The notes beneath the pieces are model-generated. The model did no database searches. It worked only from the letters and a program-made list of their open reading frames with translations, and was not told the DNA's origin. From the NCBI GenBank assembly GCA_963920765.1, contig OY987245.1:10990727-11054726 (forward strand): a DNA stretch of 64,000 nt, written 5' to 3'. This document shows positions 45,655 through 57,921 of this stretch, one piece after another (the stretch's first letter is position 1; each line of letters begins with the position of its first letter). Source of the DNA: Ulota crispa (lineage: Eukaryota > Streptophyta > Bryopsida > Orthotrichales > Orthotrichaceae). The position numbers and the translations under genes were made by a program.

Positions 45655-46060
45655 GGAATTGATATGTGTATCACACCATTTCAATTACTGTACCACATCC
45701 TAGAGTAAATTTTAGATTTCTATCATCACAAAGCTAAATTTGAGAATTTGGAATTCAAATTTGGACTTAGAGACCATGATTTAGTCTAGAACCATAAAAA
45801 AAAGTTGCAATTCAACAACACCCAATGAAAAAGTTTAGTTAGGGAGAAAAGTGTTACTTTTACTTTTGTTTGTAAAAAAGATAAACTTTTTCATTGGATG
45901 TTGTTGAATTGCAACTTTTTTTTGGTTTTAGATTAAATCATGGTCTCTTAGTCCAAATCTAAATTCCAAATTCTCAAATTCAGCTTTTTGATGGTAGAAT
46001 TCTAAAATTTACTTTAAGGGTGTCGTAAAGTAATTGAAAGGGTGTGTGGTACACATGTCA
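45655..46060. mobile_element. Foldback element, copy 1 of a pair
   Basis: Arms pair over about 170 bp, for example GTTGCAATTCAACAAC and GTTGTTGAATTGCAAC, with edges TGATATGTGTATCACACC and GGTGTGTGGTACACATGTCA. The copy at 52215-52610 has the same arms. Confidence 0.7.
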
Positions 46061-46269
46061 AATCCCTTACAAAATCACACAGAAAGCAAATAAAACACAT
46101 GTATAGGCATGTCAAGTTTGCTCTTCTCACTAGACTAGCAAATTTGGCAAAGAATTTCATACTACAAACAATTTATTTTGGTGTACCACATTCAGATATT
46201 TTTGTAATATATCTTTTTGTCCCTTTCCAAACCAATAAAGATAGTTTCCGGCCTTTGACCAAAGACTCA

Positions 46270-46616
46270 ATCGGGACTTGATTGGGACTTGCAAATTTGG
46301 AACTTGATTGGGACCACATTGAGACTTGATTTGGACTTGATTGGTACTTGTGATTTGAGATATGATTGGGACACGATTGGGACTTGCGATTTGAGACATA
46401 ATGAGGGCTTGCACAGTTGAAACTTGATTTAGGACTTGTAGAGTTGGGATTTGATATAGGACTTTTAGAGTTGGGGCTTGATTTAGGACTTATAGAGTTG
46501 GGACTTGATCTAAGACTTGTAAAGCTGGGATTTGATATAGGACTTGTAGAGTTGAGGTTTGATCTAGGACTTGTAGAGTTGGGACTTGATCTAGGACTTG
46601 TAGAGAGACTTCCAAC
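46270..46616. repeat. 27-bp minisatellite with a degenerate leader
   Basis: From about 46420 the unit GACTTGATCTAGGACTTGTA plus GAGTTGG repeats about seven times at 27-bp steps; 46270-46410 holds looser copies of GACTTGATTGG. As 27 is a multiple of three, one frame stays open and reads a nine-residue Leu/Gly/Asp/Glu repeat. I see no evidence that it is a gene. Confidence 0.85.
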
Positions 46617-46672
46617 ATAGTGTGAGCAACCCCTAAACTACATGTTTCCATAGCTTGCAAACTGAGCTTGTA

Positions 46673-47892
46673 TTAACCCCTAAAGGCCCAAGGAACCTAC
46701 TTTGGGCTTTATGAGAACTCGGGCAGGCTCTATTGACTTCATAATTTGGAATTTTTTCATGATTTTTTTAGGATGGATGCTACTCATCATAATCTACATG
46801 TGAAGCTTTATTTCAAGTCATTCCAATTAGTATTGCAAAAGTTATAAGGTTTTTTCAATTTCAATGTCAAACCGGGCAGCAAAAAATATATTCCAATTTT
46901 TTAAATTTTTTTATAGAATTGTATAGATTGATACCTACTCAAAATAAATAGAATCACTCAATTCCAAATAATGAGGTAGGTTTCTTTTGCGGGCAATGAA
47001 GGTAGGAAGAGGGTAGAAAAAACATATAAAGTTAATTTTTACTTTCAACTTTGAAAAATTACAAAATAAAATTGAAAAATAAAGTTACGAATTGTCTATT
47101 AGAGCATTCTCACCATTGGGATTAACAGTTGTCAAATTCTTCCAAAACTTATTAGCATATTAGTTATATCTTTCATTCATCAATACCTTTCACTTTACAA
47201 TTTTTGTAAAAATGAATCCAATTTTTTTTTGGTTCATTTTTTTATGTATGCTTTCAACCCATTTTTCGACATATTGCAAAAATTGCACAAGAAATACAAC
47301 ATATGTGTTTTTTTCTAAACAATTTGAAAATCAAAACTTCACCTTTTGGAAGGACTAGAAAAACCTACATTTTGAAATTTAGGCACATTGATCTTGCAAT
47401 TGGTGGGGATGTTCATTCTAAAATTTTGGGACAATGTACTTGTGCAAGTCAACCAAAGGATCCTACGGTTGGATTTGTTAAAAAATAAATTTCAATGAAG
47501 ATTTTGACCCTAGTTTGGGGACTAGTATTTTGAAGCAGTTTTGGGCCTCTAACATAACATTCAGTAGCAGTCAACCTGACTATCCTCCCTCCAACTGAAG
47601 AGTGGAATATTCTACACTCTTTCATCTAGCTGGATGAAAGAGTGTGAAAAATTCCACACCCATCAGTAGTTAAGAGGACACTTGGCTGAATTTTTCAGAG
47701 AGTTTATGAAAGAGAGGCTCAGTTTAGTGCACATATGTTGATGTGGGGGCCAGCCATGTCAGAAAAATTAAAAAATTATTATTATTATTTTTTATCATGA
47801 TGAAGTTCGTGAATGATACCTGCAAAGAAGAAAAGGCAGCCTCTCTTCAGGCTACTGAATGTTATGAAACACAAAAGAATTTTAGGGGTTAA
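46673..47892 (-). mobile_element. TTAA-family element with a nested insertion
   Basis: Ends CCCCTAAAGGCCCAAGG and GAATTTTAGGGG lie between TTAA sites. Apart from the insert at 47553-47866 it is the reverse complement of 16091-17005, so both derive from one source element. Confidence 0.85.
47553..47866. mobile_element. MITE with CATAACATTCAGTAGC ends
   Basis: The first 16 bases CATAACATTCAGTAGC return exactly inverted at the right end. Inside, ACACTCTTTCATC pairs with its complement around 47635. Comparison with 16091-17005 shows the uninterrupted target CTCTAAACAC, so the duplication is only AA, or a TAA with one change. Superfamily unknown. Confidence 0.75.
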
Positions 47893-48929
47893 CATGGGGA
47901 ACGATTATTTGTTTGTGCCCTTTGTTCGTACACTTGATAGCATAACAATAACACTGTAACTGCATGTTGGTAACAAGGGCGTAACTTCTGCAAGGCTGGA
48001 GGTTTGCATAAATTTGAAGAAAGGAATTTCAGGAGCATATTTAGAACAATAAATACTGGGTCAAGCCCCCCCCCCCCCAATGGCATTGCTTGGCTTGTGC
48101 TTCACTTTGAACCAAGCATGCAGCTGACTTTTCTGCAAATTTACAGGTAGTGTGATTGGCAAGGTGCTGAATTCCGTTGATTTTAAAACTAGTATCAACT
48201 GACGAGTTGTTAATTTCCATTGAAATATTCATTCTGATATGTCACAATTATTGTTGAAATAGGAAAGTACAAAATAAAATAAAATAATCCTTAGAATGAT
48301 TTGAGGACCCAACCCTACAGCTGTTGCTCTTGCCTTGGGTATAATTCCAAATTAGTTGAGTTCTTATATCACACCATTTTACTTACCTCTATTGTAAAAC
48401 ATGAAGTCTATGTTTTTCACCCGGAAATTAAAATTTTCTGTTAACGTCAAAAATTTGAAATTATCAATTAAAGAGGGGGGAGGGATAGGAAAAGGCATAG
48501 AAAGGGAGGGTGAAAGCAAAAAGAGGAACAAGTTGAATTTAAAAAATTGCAAAAAAAAAAAAAAGATGGCAAGAAAGCGCAAACAAGGCATACTTGTACT
48601 CCATCAAAATTCTAAAGTCTATTGTGAGACTTCTTATAACAGTTTCACATGTGTGTAGAATTATAGGGTTCAAATCACACCATAATGCCAAGTTTGTAGT
48701 ATCCCTTTATTTGTATTAACAAGAATTGTGTTTGTAGGATAAAATATATAAACACTTCAATCAAAAATCTATGCTTCACTAAGTACCCTTCAACTATTAG
48801 AGGATTTATTTGTATTTTTTAATCAGCAAAACCTTACAAATCCAAGAGTTCCATATTTTTATTAAAGAATGAGACAATGGTGTTCAAAGATGAAGGGATA
48901 AGACAACCATGACACTATTTCATCAACTA
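47893..48929. other. Non-coding stretch with a second purine-rich tract
   Basis: A run of about twelve C lies near 48067. Positions 48465-48560 match the purine-rich tract at 43955. Open frames here come from these low-complexity runs. Confidence 0.4.
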
Positions 48930-50008
48930 GTAACCCCTAAAGGATCAAGCCCTTTATTTTGTGAAAGCACTACAAGGAAATTATGGTTGAATTTACAAAA
49001 AGTTGACAAAGATTGTCACCTAATCTACATTATACTATAGATTAGGTCACAATCTTTATCAACTTTTTGTAAATTCAACCATGGTTTCCTTGTAGTGAAG
49101 TCACTAAAAACTACCACTTTTACAAGAATGAGTAGAAAGGTAGGATTTTTTTTTACAAAAACCCAACTGTAAGATCTTGCCCTAGACTATGGGAGGTACT
49201 TGTGGGAACAAAATAAACCATTCTAGATCTGGAGGAGTGAGATATTGATACGTGAAGTGAAAAAAAAAGTTTTTCCTTGTTGCCCAAATATTTCAAGAGC
49301 CTTTGACCACTCCTAAATCAAAAATTTGCTTTACGCAAAGTTGATGTTCATTTTTTCCATGTAGAAGACTTGGTTAGGTAAGTGTGGGAGAATTTCCAAA
49401 TGAATTGGAGGTGTGAATCATACTTTCTAAAATTTTGCAATGTCGTAAGACCATGAAATTTGCATATACAGTAGGCAAAATTGGAGGATTTATGTAAAAT
49501 TTAGAAATCTTTATTGTTTTGATCCAAATGGTGAAAACTAATAAATCTTAATCTACTACAACTTGGAAGAAAAAGAAAGTCAAAAAACAAAAACGCAAAG
49601 AGCTTAAAAAAGTAAAGCATCAAATTTTACAAGGGGCAAAAGGAATGGAGGTTTGGGAGTCCCATACCTACTAGCAAACTAAAATTTCTCACTTAACAAT
49701 CAAAATTAAATGATTCAAAGCTTCCCACATATACGTAAATCTAAAGAATCAATTTTGTGATTTTTTTTTCAAAAAATACAATTGTTAAAAAAGTTTTTGG
49801 GTTGCCTAGCCTCCCCCGGTTTCCAAAACTTCATGCATAACTTCTTCAATAAATGTCAATATGAACAAAAAATTAGATACCCATGTAGATCTTTGAATTC
49901 CCCATCTTTCATAAATGTTTCAAAAAATTACACAAAGTAGTTTAGCCATAAGTACATGCCCAAAATCCCATTTGTCCCCCTAGGGGACAATGGTTCTTTA
50001 TGGGTTAA
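48930..50008 (+). mobile_element. TTAA-family element, asymmetric type, with a CACTA insertion
   Basis: It is collinear with 19008-19945 and 59178-60389. The left flank is GTAA (decayed) and the right flank TTAA. Left end CCCCTAAAGGATCAAGCC. It is interrupted by the hairpin at 48968-49097. Confidence 0.75.
48968..49097. mobile_element. CACTA-type hairpin MITE
   Basis: Ends CACTACAAGGAAA and TTTCCTTGTAGTG are perfect inverted repeats, and the arms pair almost fully through GGTTGAATTTACAAAAAGTT. The direct repeat AAG (48965-48967 and 49098-49100) is the expected 3-bp duplication. The empty site is intact at 19039-19052. Confidence 0.92.
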
Positions 50009-51507
50009 AAATATTTCATGACTAACAAACCTACTCTTGATTATTATTTTTGAAATTAGGTTATAACTACAAATTCAAATGCTCTTAGTGTGTATTAGAA
50101 ACTTGGCAAAAACATACAATAATGCTATTGATTCTCTTGATTTTCATACTTGTATTGTTCTGCAATGATTTCTTATGATGATAAAATTGAAAAGCTTCTC
50201 ATAAATAGTTGAACTTCCAAGACTTATAAATTTTACATGGTACAAATACAAGTGCTGATACCCATCAACATAGTCTATACTCTATACACTTCATAGAAAA
50301 TTCTTCAAGCTAGGTGCACTTTTAAACCATTGCTTAGAATCTAAATTTGATTAGCTAAACCTAAAAATAAGGGTTTGATTTTTAATTCTAAAAAATCAAA
50401 GAGATCTAGTGTGTGAATACAAACATTTAAATAAAATAAAAAAAACTTTGAGGCCGTAGATGAATGTTTTCGTGATATAATATTGCAATATGGTATCATG
50501 AGATATACAAACAAGTCCTAATTACTCGCCTAATTAATCTGGGTAAATATTCAACGTCCAAATGGTCATGCTTTGTTGTTGAATGACGAGTTGATAGTTC
50601 AAATTTCAAGAAGTGTCAATATATGTAATGATATTCTATTCGAAAGAAAAATTTAATGTAATTTTTAAACTCTAACGTTCATTGATAATTTGAGGCTATT
50701 AATTGCCCCTAACTCTCTAAGACACCCTTTTCTAAAGCAATGCTAAATAATATGAATTCCTCTATTCCTTTCAATTCTTATATCTACTTATGGATCCAAC
50801 CAAAAAAAAACGTCTTTGTAACATTCTATAAACCAAAAGTTGATCAGCTTATCTATAAATATACAAATTTTGGATACAAGTCTTTTTCAATATCTTTAAA
50901 AGGAAAGTCACATCTCAAGTTTCGTAATAAAAAGTGTGTATATGTCTTGTAAATTGAGGAGATTGCTTTTATTTTGAATAAACAAGTTTGTCACAGAAGA
51001 AGTAATTTCTACAATGTAAGCCTCAATATTATTATTATTTTAAATGTTATATGGAGGGCGGTGTGTAGGAAACACAATGCAGACGGTTTTAAATAAAACT
51101 AATTAATTGTCAAACCCTACAATATTAAAAAAATTATGAAAGTTTAAAATTATCATCGGGAGATTGATTTTGGGAACAGAGGGCCTGAGGGGGAGGGGGA
51201 CACGAGGGGTCAGTTCATTCTGACCCGGGCACCCGGCCCCCTTCAGAATTAAATTAGCAGGTGTAATTACCAGAGGAACTCATTAAAAAGCTGCAAGTCG
51301 TTGCTGAAATGTAACTGGCTCCCATAGACTAGGAGAGAACATGTTCCCTAAAGTTCTCTGCTCATCCCTTCAGTTTCCTTCCGTTCCCTGCCGTTCCCTC
51401 ACTTCCCTGCCATGGAGGGGAACTTGGCTAGTATTGCTTATTCTTTTCGGCGTCCCGTGAGTCCGAGTTCATACAAAAGCACACAAGTTATTTCAGTCAC
51501 TGTGGTA
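50009..51507. other. AT-rich non-coding stretch
   Basis: No gene or terminal repeats recognised. The 70-codon frame at 50740-50952 has no known features. A GC-rich island with GGGCACCCGGCCCCC lies at about 51180-51245. Confidence 0.35.
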
Positions 51508-51796
51508 CACTGAGTATTGCGTTTAGGTTGCCCCACAATAATTTTTCGACATTTCACACTATATAAATATTTACTGCTGCTACACTGTTTTCATCAAAAA
51601 TTACTGCAACAAAACAAATTGTTCTAAAAGGGTTTATCATCAACTATGAAATTGAAAAAAGACAAACTAGTGGCTTTCAAGACATAAACCATGTGAAATC
51701 TAAATATTTGGTGAGTTGCATGGGCTTCCAAGTGACCAAGTGATGAGTCATGAGGTAACTTACTTGGGTAAGGCAACCTAAATGCAATATTTAGTG
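51508..51796 (-). mobile_element. TA-flanked MITE of the GCATTTAGGTTGCC family, copy 3
   Basis: Ends CACTGAGTATTGCGTTTAGG and CCTAAATGCAATATTTAGTG are inverted and flanked by TA on both sides. Confidence 0.8.
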
Positions 51797-51911
51797 TAGT
51801 GAAAAAGAGTGAGCTTAGAGAATTGCGATCATTTTCAATAAAAGAGTTTTTGTTGAGGTCTATTAATTAGAGTGGCAATTTGAGTGTGAAGTTCGTTAGA
51901 CAATGAGTGAC

Positions 51912-52155
51912 TTAACCCCTAAGCACCCTGCAGCCCCAAATTTTGCCTCTCACAATTGAAAAACTTCTATGTTCGACTATTATAATCTTTTCATCAATAT
52001 TGACAAATCATGTGTCCTTTTTTCTTGTACTTTTGTGCCTATGTCCCCTACCAATCAATACGGCTAGATTTTATGGATCTCGTTTGTCATGACATATTAG
52101 TTGGATTGAATGTGACTAGGTCTGCATTTTGGTGACATGGGCGCTTAGGGGTTAA
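51912..52155. mobile_element. TTAA-family MITE
   Basis: Ends CCCCTAAGCACCC and GGGCGCTTAGGGG lie between TTAA sites. The interior matches 9819-10066. Confidence 0.85.
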
Positions 52156-52194
52156 GTATAGCAATGACAAGTTGACTACTGTAAAAAAAAGAGT

Positions 52195-52805
52195 CTAAGG
52201 ATTGATATGTAACATATTTGTGAGAACTGGATTAAAACATGGGGATTGATATGTGCACACCTAGGGATTGATATATATGCATCTGAGGTAGATTTTAGAT
52301 ATTTACCATCAACAACTTGAATTTATAAAATTTTGAATTTAGATTTGGATTAAGAGACCTTGATTTAGTCAAGAAGTACAAAGGTGTTTACAATTGAACA
52401 ATGCTTAGTGAGAAAATTTAGCTTGGGGCATAATTATTACTTTTACCCTTGTTTGTAAACAAAGCTAAACTTTTCCACTAGGTGTTGTTTAATTGTAACC
52501 TCTTTTGTAGTTTTAGAGTAAACCAAGGTCTCTAAATCCAAATCTAAATTCAAATTTTTCCAAACTCAAGTGTTGATGGTAAATATCTAAAATGTACCTC
52601 CAGTGTGTACGCACATATCAAACTTGTGGTGTGCATATATCAAACCCCCGGGTGTGCATATATCAAACCCCCGGGTGTGCATATATCAAACCCCCGGGTG
52701 TGCATGTATCAAACCCCCGGGTGTGCATATATCAAACCCCCAGGTGTGCATATATCAAACCCCCGGGTGTGCATATATCAAACCGCATGTGCGCACATAT
52801 CAATT
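52195..52805. mobile_element. Foldback element, copy 2, with an amplified end
   Basis: The arms at 52265-52600 pair as in 45655-46060. The left edge carries GATTGATATGTGCACACC and GATTGATATATATGCATC. The right edge carries the complementary TGTGCATATATCAA, here amplified into a minisatellite. Confidence 0.65.
52609..52800. repeat. 23-bp minisatellite, about eight copies
   Basis: The unit GTGCATATATCAAACCCCCG plus GGT steps by 23 bp with few changes. With no stop codon in any plus frame of the unit, three overlapping reading frames stay open across it. This is a property of the repeat and not evidence of a protein. Confidence 0.95.
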
Positions 52806-54796
52806 TCCGTAAAACAAAAGAACTTTTGTATTGGTAACTTATTATTTAAAATGGAAAAATTGACCATGTGAGGCTTGCTGTTGTTTTGAGTAGTCAAGTT
52901 GTCTTACCAATTGAGTGTGTGTTTTCATAAAAAATTATGACAGCTAGTGATTGGCATATCAGTAACTCAAAAACGAATTATCATTGTGAGTTAAGTTCTT
53001 TTTGCTGTGAAGTTTGTGAAGTTTGTAATAGATCATTTGTCAGTGAACAATTTAAGAGCGTGTCAAATTGATAAGGATTGATTGATAAGTATATGTTGCA
53101 TTTAGCAAAGTCTACTTACTGTGAAAAATTATAATCAAAATTAAAGATTGGCAAAGCATAGTTAGTCACGTGACAATGAATTGTGATACAACAAATACAG
53201 TAGACAAAAGGGTAAACTCGTTAAAGATGATTAAGTATAACGCAATACGGTATGACCAGATTGACTTGCAAATATTGTTTTGGATATAAGAAAAAACACG
53301 TGGCTATTTGCTTGGAGCTAATTGCTGCCAGAATGACAAATGACAACTTGATACTTTGGGATCACTAGACAAATTGATTTAGGTTATTATTTGATTGAGC
53401 ATTCAAAATTAGTAATTATGATAACAAATAGTAATTGAATAAACAAGGACATGTTTAAAAGGACATGTTTAAATTAAAAGGATGAAATGAAAAAACTATA
53501 TATATATATATACATATATAGTATATTTGTATATTTGTATATTGACTACTTGTTGGGCTTGCACAAGCACTTGATTACTAACCAATCAAACAAATTGACT
53601 TTAAGTCTTTGAAATTTAGGATAAGACAAGAACAACGTTCACTAACATGCATTCTTTTGAGATGGATTGGCTGTTAGACTAGGACAAATAACTAGTCTTA
53701 TAAAATCAACAAAAGTAAATTTCAGTTTTTAGATATAAAAACAAACGTCTTTTTTATCTCATACCAAATGATAGATGATATGACCTCCACCTAAGAAGCT
53801 CATGTAGATAATTTCTTGAATTTGTTCCTAAACAACTTCACACTACATAGCACTAAATGTTCCCTTTTTTAACTTATTTTTCCCTAAGCATAAAAATTTG
53901 TAGTTGTAAGCCGTTGCAAGATACAATGGACATGTTCTTTAAGAAGAAATCTCTGTTTTCTGAAAACTAAAAGATAATAATAGAATAATCATGAAACGTG
54001 AGCACTTGAACATTTATGTACCAAGCTTTCAACTCTTGAATAAGAAACGGATGAAAACAAATCCCATGCATATCATTTTTTTATTTTCATTCATCCATGT
54101 TGAATTATATTAGTTTGTTAGTTTTTTGAAATATGAATTATAGATCTCCAAAAAGATCTCAATATTTATTCAATGATTTAATAAGTACATGTGCGTTTCA
54201 CTTCAAATAATCACCTTTTCTAATTCAAAAAATGGCCCTTCAAATATGATTTTGAAAAAGTGAGTAAATCACACAAAAATCCAACGAGGGCAATTATAAC
54301 TTAACAATGAAAATTAAATAAAATATTTATAAAAAAATCGTTAGATTTAGTCTATTTAGAAATAATTTTGAATGGTTGGTTTCAAATCTCAGATGTGAAC
54401 ATTGGGTGAGTGTAATTGTTAATCAAATCAAATGGATATGATTTGCAAGTCATAGTCTAAACTTTTCAAGCTTTTACATGAAGGTCGTCATTAGTTGTTC
54501 TTCTTGACTGTACTTTCTAACACATTTTGCAAGTTATTTGAAATCTAGAGTATCCCATTATCCGTAAGGAATGAACATTGGGCTTGATTTATGTACCCCT
54601 TTCACCACTTGAATTGAAAAAAAATTCTTCTTACCACAAAACTTCCTAAGATTACAAAACCATTCAATTTTTTTAATTGAGCAAATCAAAATCAAGGTTG
54701 GGGCATTTTTGAGGCTATAACTCATTGCTGCAAATCATAAGTTATCAACATACACTCTTACGTGTTTAAATTACATTAATTATGGAACTATGGCAT
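52806..54796. other. AT-rich non-coding stretch
   Basis: Only very short open frames. A TA dinucleotide run lies near 53497-53525. No element boundaries were recognised in this stretch, the longest such gap in the window. Confidence 0.4.
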
Positions 54797-55559
54797 TTAA
54801 CCCCTGAACGCCCCCATAGGACCAAAATGGTTTTCACATGATTTCACAGGCATGTTTGAGGTATTGGATATTATTTTTTTGACCATGTTGTAAATTTCAA
54901 TTATCAAGGTATTCAAGTGGTGCATGCAAGTGGAGTAATGGGATGGCAAGTTAAATGTTTTGCAAGTGTTTCAAGAGTCTTAATTGGGTGAAACACCACA
55001 TGGGGAGTGGTGGCTAACAATGTTTTACAAGTTGCTATTGATCAATATACCTTGCAAGCTTCCTTGTGTGTGCTTTGTGGTAGCCAGAAATATGTTCGCA
55101 AGGGTTCAAACATGTTCTAAACCCTTATTGTGCCAACCTTCACTAATTGTGCCAGTTATTGATTTTTGTGCAATAGCAATTTGAAACCCTAAAACTTGAC
55201 ACAAAAATAAGTGCAATCTTCCATAATTTATAAGTGTGTGCTTTCACATCTAATCTTGTTGCTCACAAAATTTCAGATGAATCAGGGGCTTATAGAATTT
55301 TGTAAAAATTGATTAATAGCAACTACCTGCCAAAAATGAGGTTTTGCCATTAGATGTTGTTTGATCAAATGTTATAATCTCTCATCTCCCAAGATCAATT
55401 GTTCCCGAATTTTGCAAGCCATTTTCTAAGAAATTGTTTTACTATTTTCAATGTCACTTTTTGTGAATCATCCAATTGACTAACTGATAAGGTGCTTCAA
55501 AGTTGTAGGTCTCCTAAAACCTTGATTTTGTTGAAATGGCATGGAGGCTTAGGGGTTAA
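54797..55559. mobile_element. TTAA-family element
   Basis: The left end CCCCTGAACGCCCCC and right end GGAGGCTTAGGGG lie between TTAA sites. The right half is collinear with 40712-41059. Confidence 0.75.
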
Positions 55560-56621
55560 CATCATGTCAATGCAAAACAAAGTGCAAATTTATAGAATGG
55601 ACATTAAATGAAAAATTCAACCTTTGAAAAGTCAATACATTCTTAATATTTTGCACAAAGATTTTTAAGGGATTGAAGAGATAATGCCATATTCAACTAA
55701 ATATGAATTGTTTGTGTGAATATGGAATGTAGAAGTTTTGAATTTATCAAAGAATATTTGAATGTAACAACATCCAAAGGAAGATCATGGCACAAACATC
55801 GACTGGTCACTTATCTAGAGATCTCTTCATGCAAAGTGCTAACGCGACAATGAATAAGGACCACTTCAAATTTCTCTTTGCGTCACAAGGCTAGGGTTTG
55901 TTAATTGTGGAATCTACAAAGTTTTTTTTCAGGCAAATGTGGCATTCCAACAAGTTCATACATAATTCTATTGTAATCACACAGAATCATACATCAACCA
56001 CGTGGTAAAATTAAAAAACAAAAAGATACAAAGATTGAAACATAGATTTAGCCTTAGCAACAAAATAGTTTTAGGAAATTAAATTTTTATAATAGACCAA
56101 TTTGTTCTAATTGGAAATATTGTATTCTTTTGCAAATGAAAGAATCACCAGCAATCAGAAGGTCAAGTACCTTGGCAACGGTTTTAATTAGAAAAATATA
56201 TGAGTTTGTTAGTTAGTTTCATTTTTAGAGATTCTTTTTCAATAATTGGGCCAGAGATGAAGCGTTTGTTTCTGTCTTTGAAGGCAAGGCTAAGTAAAGC
56301 AATTGGTCTCTTCAATTATTTGAATTTTACTAGGTGCTCTCCTTCGCGTCCTACCTGTAATGGCATGACTCAGTATATTTTAATTTTGTAGCTATTCAAT
56401 GAAAATGCTTTCATTTGCCTTTAAAAAAATACTGAAATTCATACATCAGTCAATACAAACTCCAAGTCATATCTGCTGTTCGCCATACTTTAGTAAACTT
56501 GAAGTTGGTGTGTTGACATTGAGGTGGGTTCCACACAGGAAACTAATTTTTTTAACAATTTTTCACATCACTAGAAAAACAAGGTAAAGGACAAAACTAA
56601 AAGTGGAACCTTAAATTCAAA
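55560..56621. other. AT-rich non-coding stretch
   Basis: The plus-strand frames at 56200-56587 have no recognisable features. No inverted-repeat element was identified. Confidence 0.35.
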
Positions 56622-56623
56622 TA

Positions 56624-56950
56624 AGGTAGGAGGCTCTAATTCGGAGCAGGTTCTAAAATGGAGTATCTCCTTAAATGTACTCTCTTTGTACATGTTGTTT
56701 TTCATAGTCCTTCAACAATGTATAAGTCATGTACATTTGAGGAGGTGTTCCTTTTTCAAACCCTATAGCCTTTTCATTTCAAATATTCATGTCTAATTCC
56801 ACAAAGTTGTAGAAAATATGAAACAACTTAGGTTAGATGCCAATTCTTCTTGTCTTTCAAGGAAATTTTACTGAAAATTATTTCAAGGAGTTTCACCTAC
56901 CCAAAATTCATTTTCAACCCTTAGATGCTCCATTTATGAGCCTCCTACCT
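56624..56950. mobile_element. TA-flanked MITE, AGGTAGGAGGCTC ends
   Basis: Ends AGGTAGGAGGCTC and GAGCCTCCTACCT are perfect inverted repeats between TA dinucleotides. The interior resembles 2778-3103. Confidence 0.88.
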
Positions 56951-57742
56951 TATCTTCATTTTAAGCTTCCCACCTTGTATCTAATGTTCTGCAACTCCAA
57001 AGCTAAATTTCATTGGGATATGAACTTTATAAGATGTATTTAATTCAGTTTGCTATGAAATGCTTTATCGAGATCATTCATTTTTAGGAAATACAAGTGG
57101 AAACTAGACATAGAAATATTGGATGGATAAAAAAATCCAACATTTGCATATATAAGTATGCCTTGCACATGCTTTGTGCCTTATTTTTTAGGTTTGTGGA
57201 GGACTTTTCTAGTGACTTTTTCATCCTTCTTCCATTGTTTATTCCTCCCTTTCCCCATTGAATTTTCAAAAAAAACACACCCTCCCTTTATGTGCCTTTT
57301 CCTCTCCCTCCTTTTTTGAATTTGAAAATCTGGATGGCATACAAACACCCAATGCTTTATAGTAGAAAATTTGAAATCATGGTATTAATAGAGGATTTGG
57401 GTATTACGTGACAACCCACGCTTCATACTATAGGTGAGACGTACTTAAGTTCATGCATCATCCAAAACATTGGTTCCTAAGACAATTGGAGGTGAAAGGG
57501 TAAAAATATTAGAATAATGTCAATCTACTTCAAAAATACTAACTCCCTAATTCTACAAATCATTAGAAAATAATTGCTAAAATATCTTGGGTGGGTGTAG
57601 GAAGTGATGGAAGATACCATCTCAATTATATTGTTTGATTAATCTTGACTTTCCATGGATGCCAGTGGAGTCACCGGCTTAGTTGCAATATGGTATAACT
57701 CAAGATTACTCAATGACACTTTTGTGCCTCAAATTTCTTAAT
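56951..57742. other. Non-coding stretch, nothing certain
   Basis: The pyrimidine-rich part near 57245-57310 is an inverted relative of the purine-rich tracts at 43955 and 48465. Nothing else is recognised. Confidence 0.35.
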
Positions 57743-57744
57743 TA

Positions 57745-57919
57745 AGATAGGAGGCTCTAATATAGTTCACAAGTTTTAATTGTGTTTGTTTTTAGGAATA
57801 AGTGACATGTTCTTTCAAATATCTATAATTGTTATTGATGAGTTAGGTGGACTTAGCTACATTCCTAAAAACAAACACAATTAGAACCTCTGAACCCAAT
57901 TAAAGCCTCGATCCTACCT
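57745..57919. mobile_element. TA-flanked short MITE
   Basis: Ends AGATAGGAGGCTC and CTCGATCCTACCT are inverted between TA dinucleotides. The interior shares TTATTGATGAGTTAGGTGG with 10138-10266 and 29019-29154, and a smaller hairpin around TTGTGTTTGTTTTTAGGAAT. Confidence 0.75.
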
Positions 57920-57921
57920 TA

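Noticed and set aside
46417..46620. Leucine-rich repeat protein
   Set aside because: The nine-residue periodicity is that of a 27-bp minisatellite; it lacks the LxxLxLxxN pattern of real leucine-rich repeats.
52592..52871. Three overlapping plus-strand open frames encoding Tyr/Pro/Gly-rich repeats
   Set aside because: All three frames are open only because the 23-bp minisatellite lacks stop codons; the translations are shifts of the same repeat.
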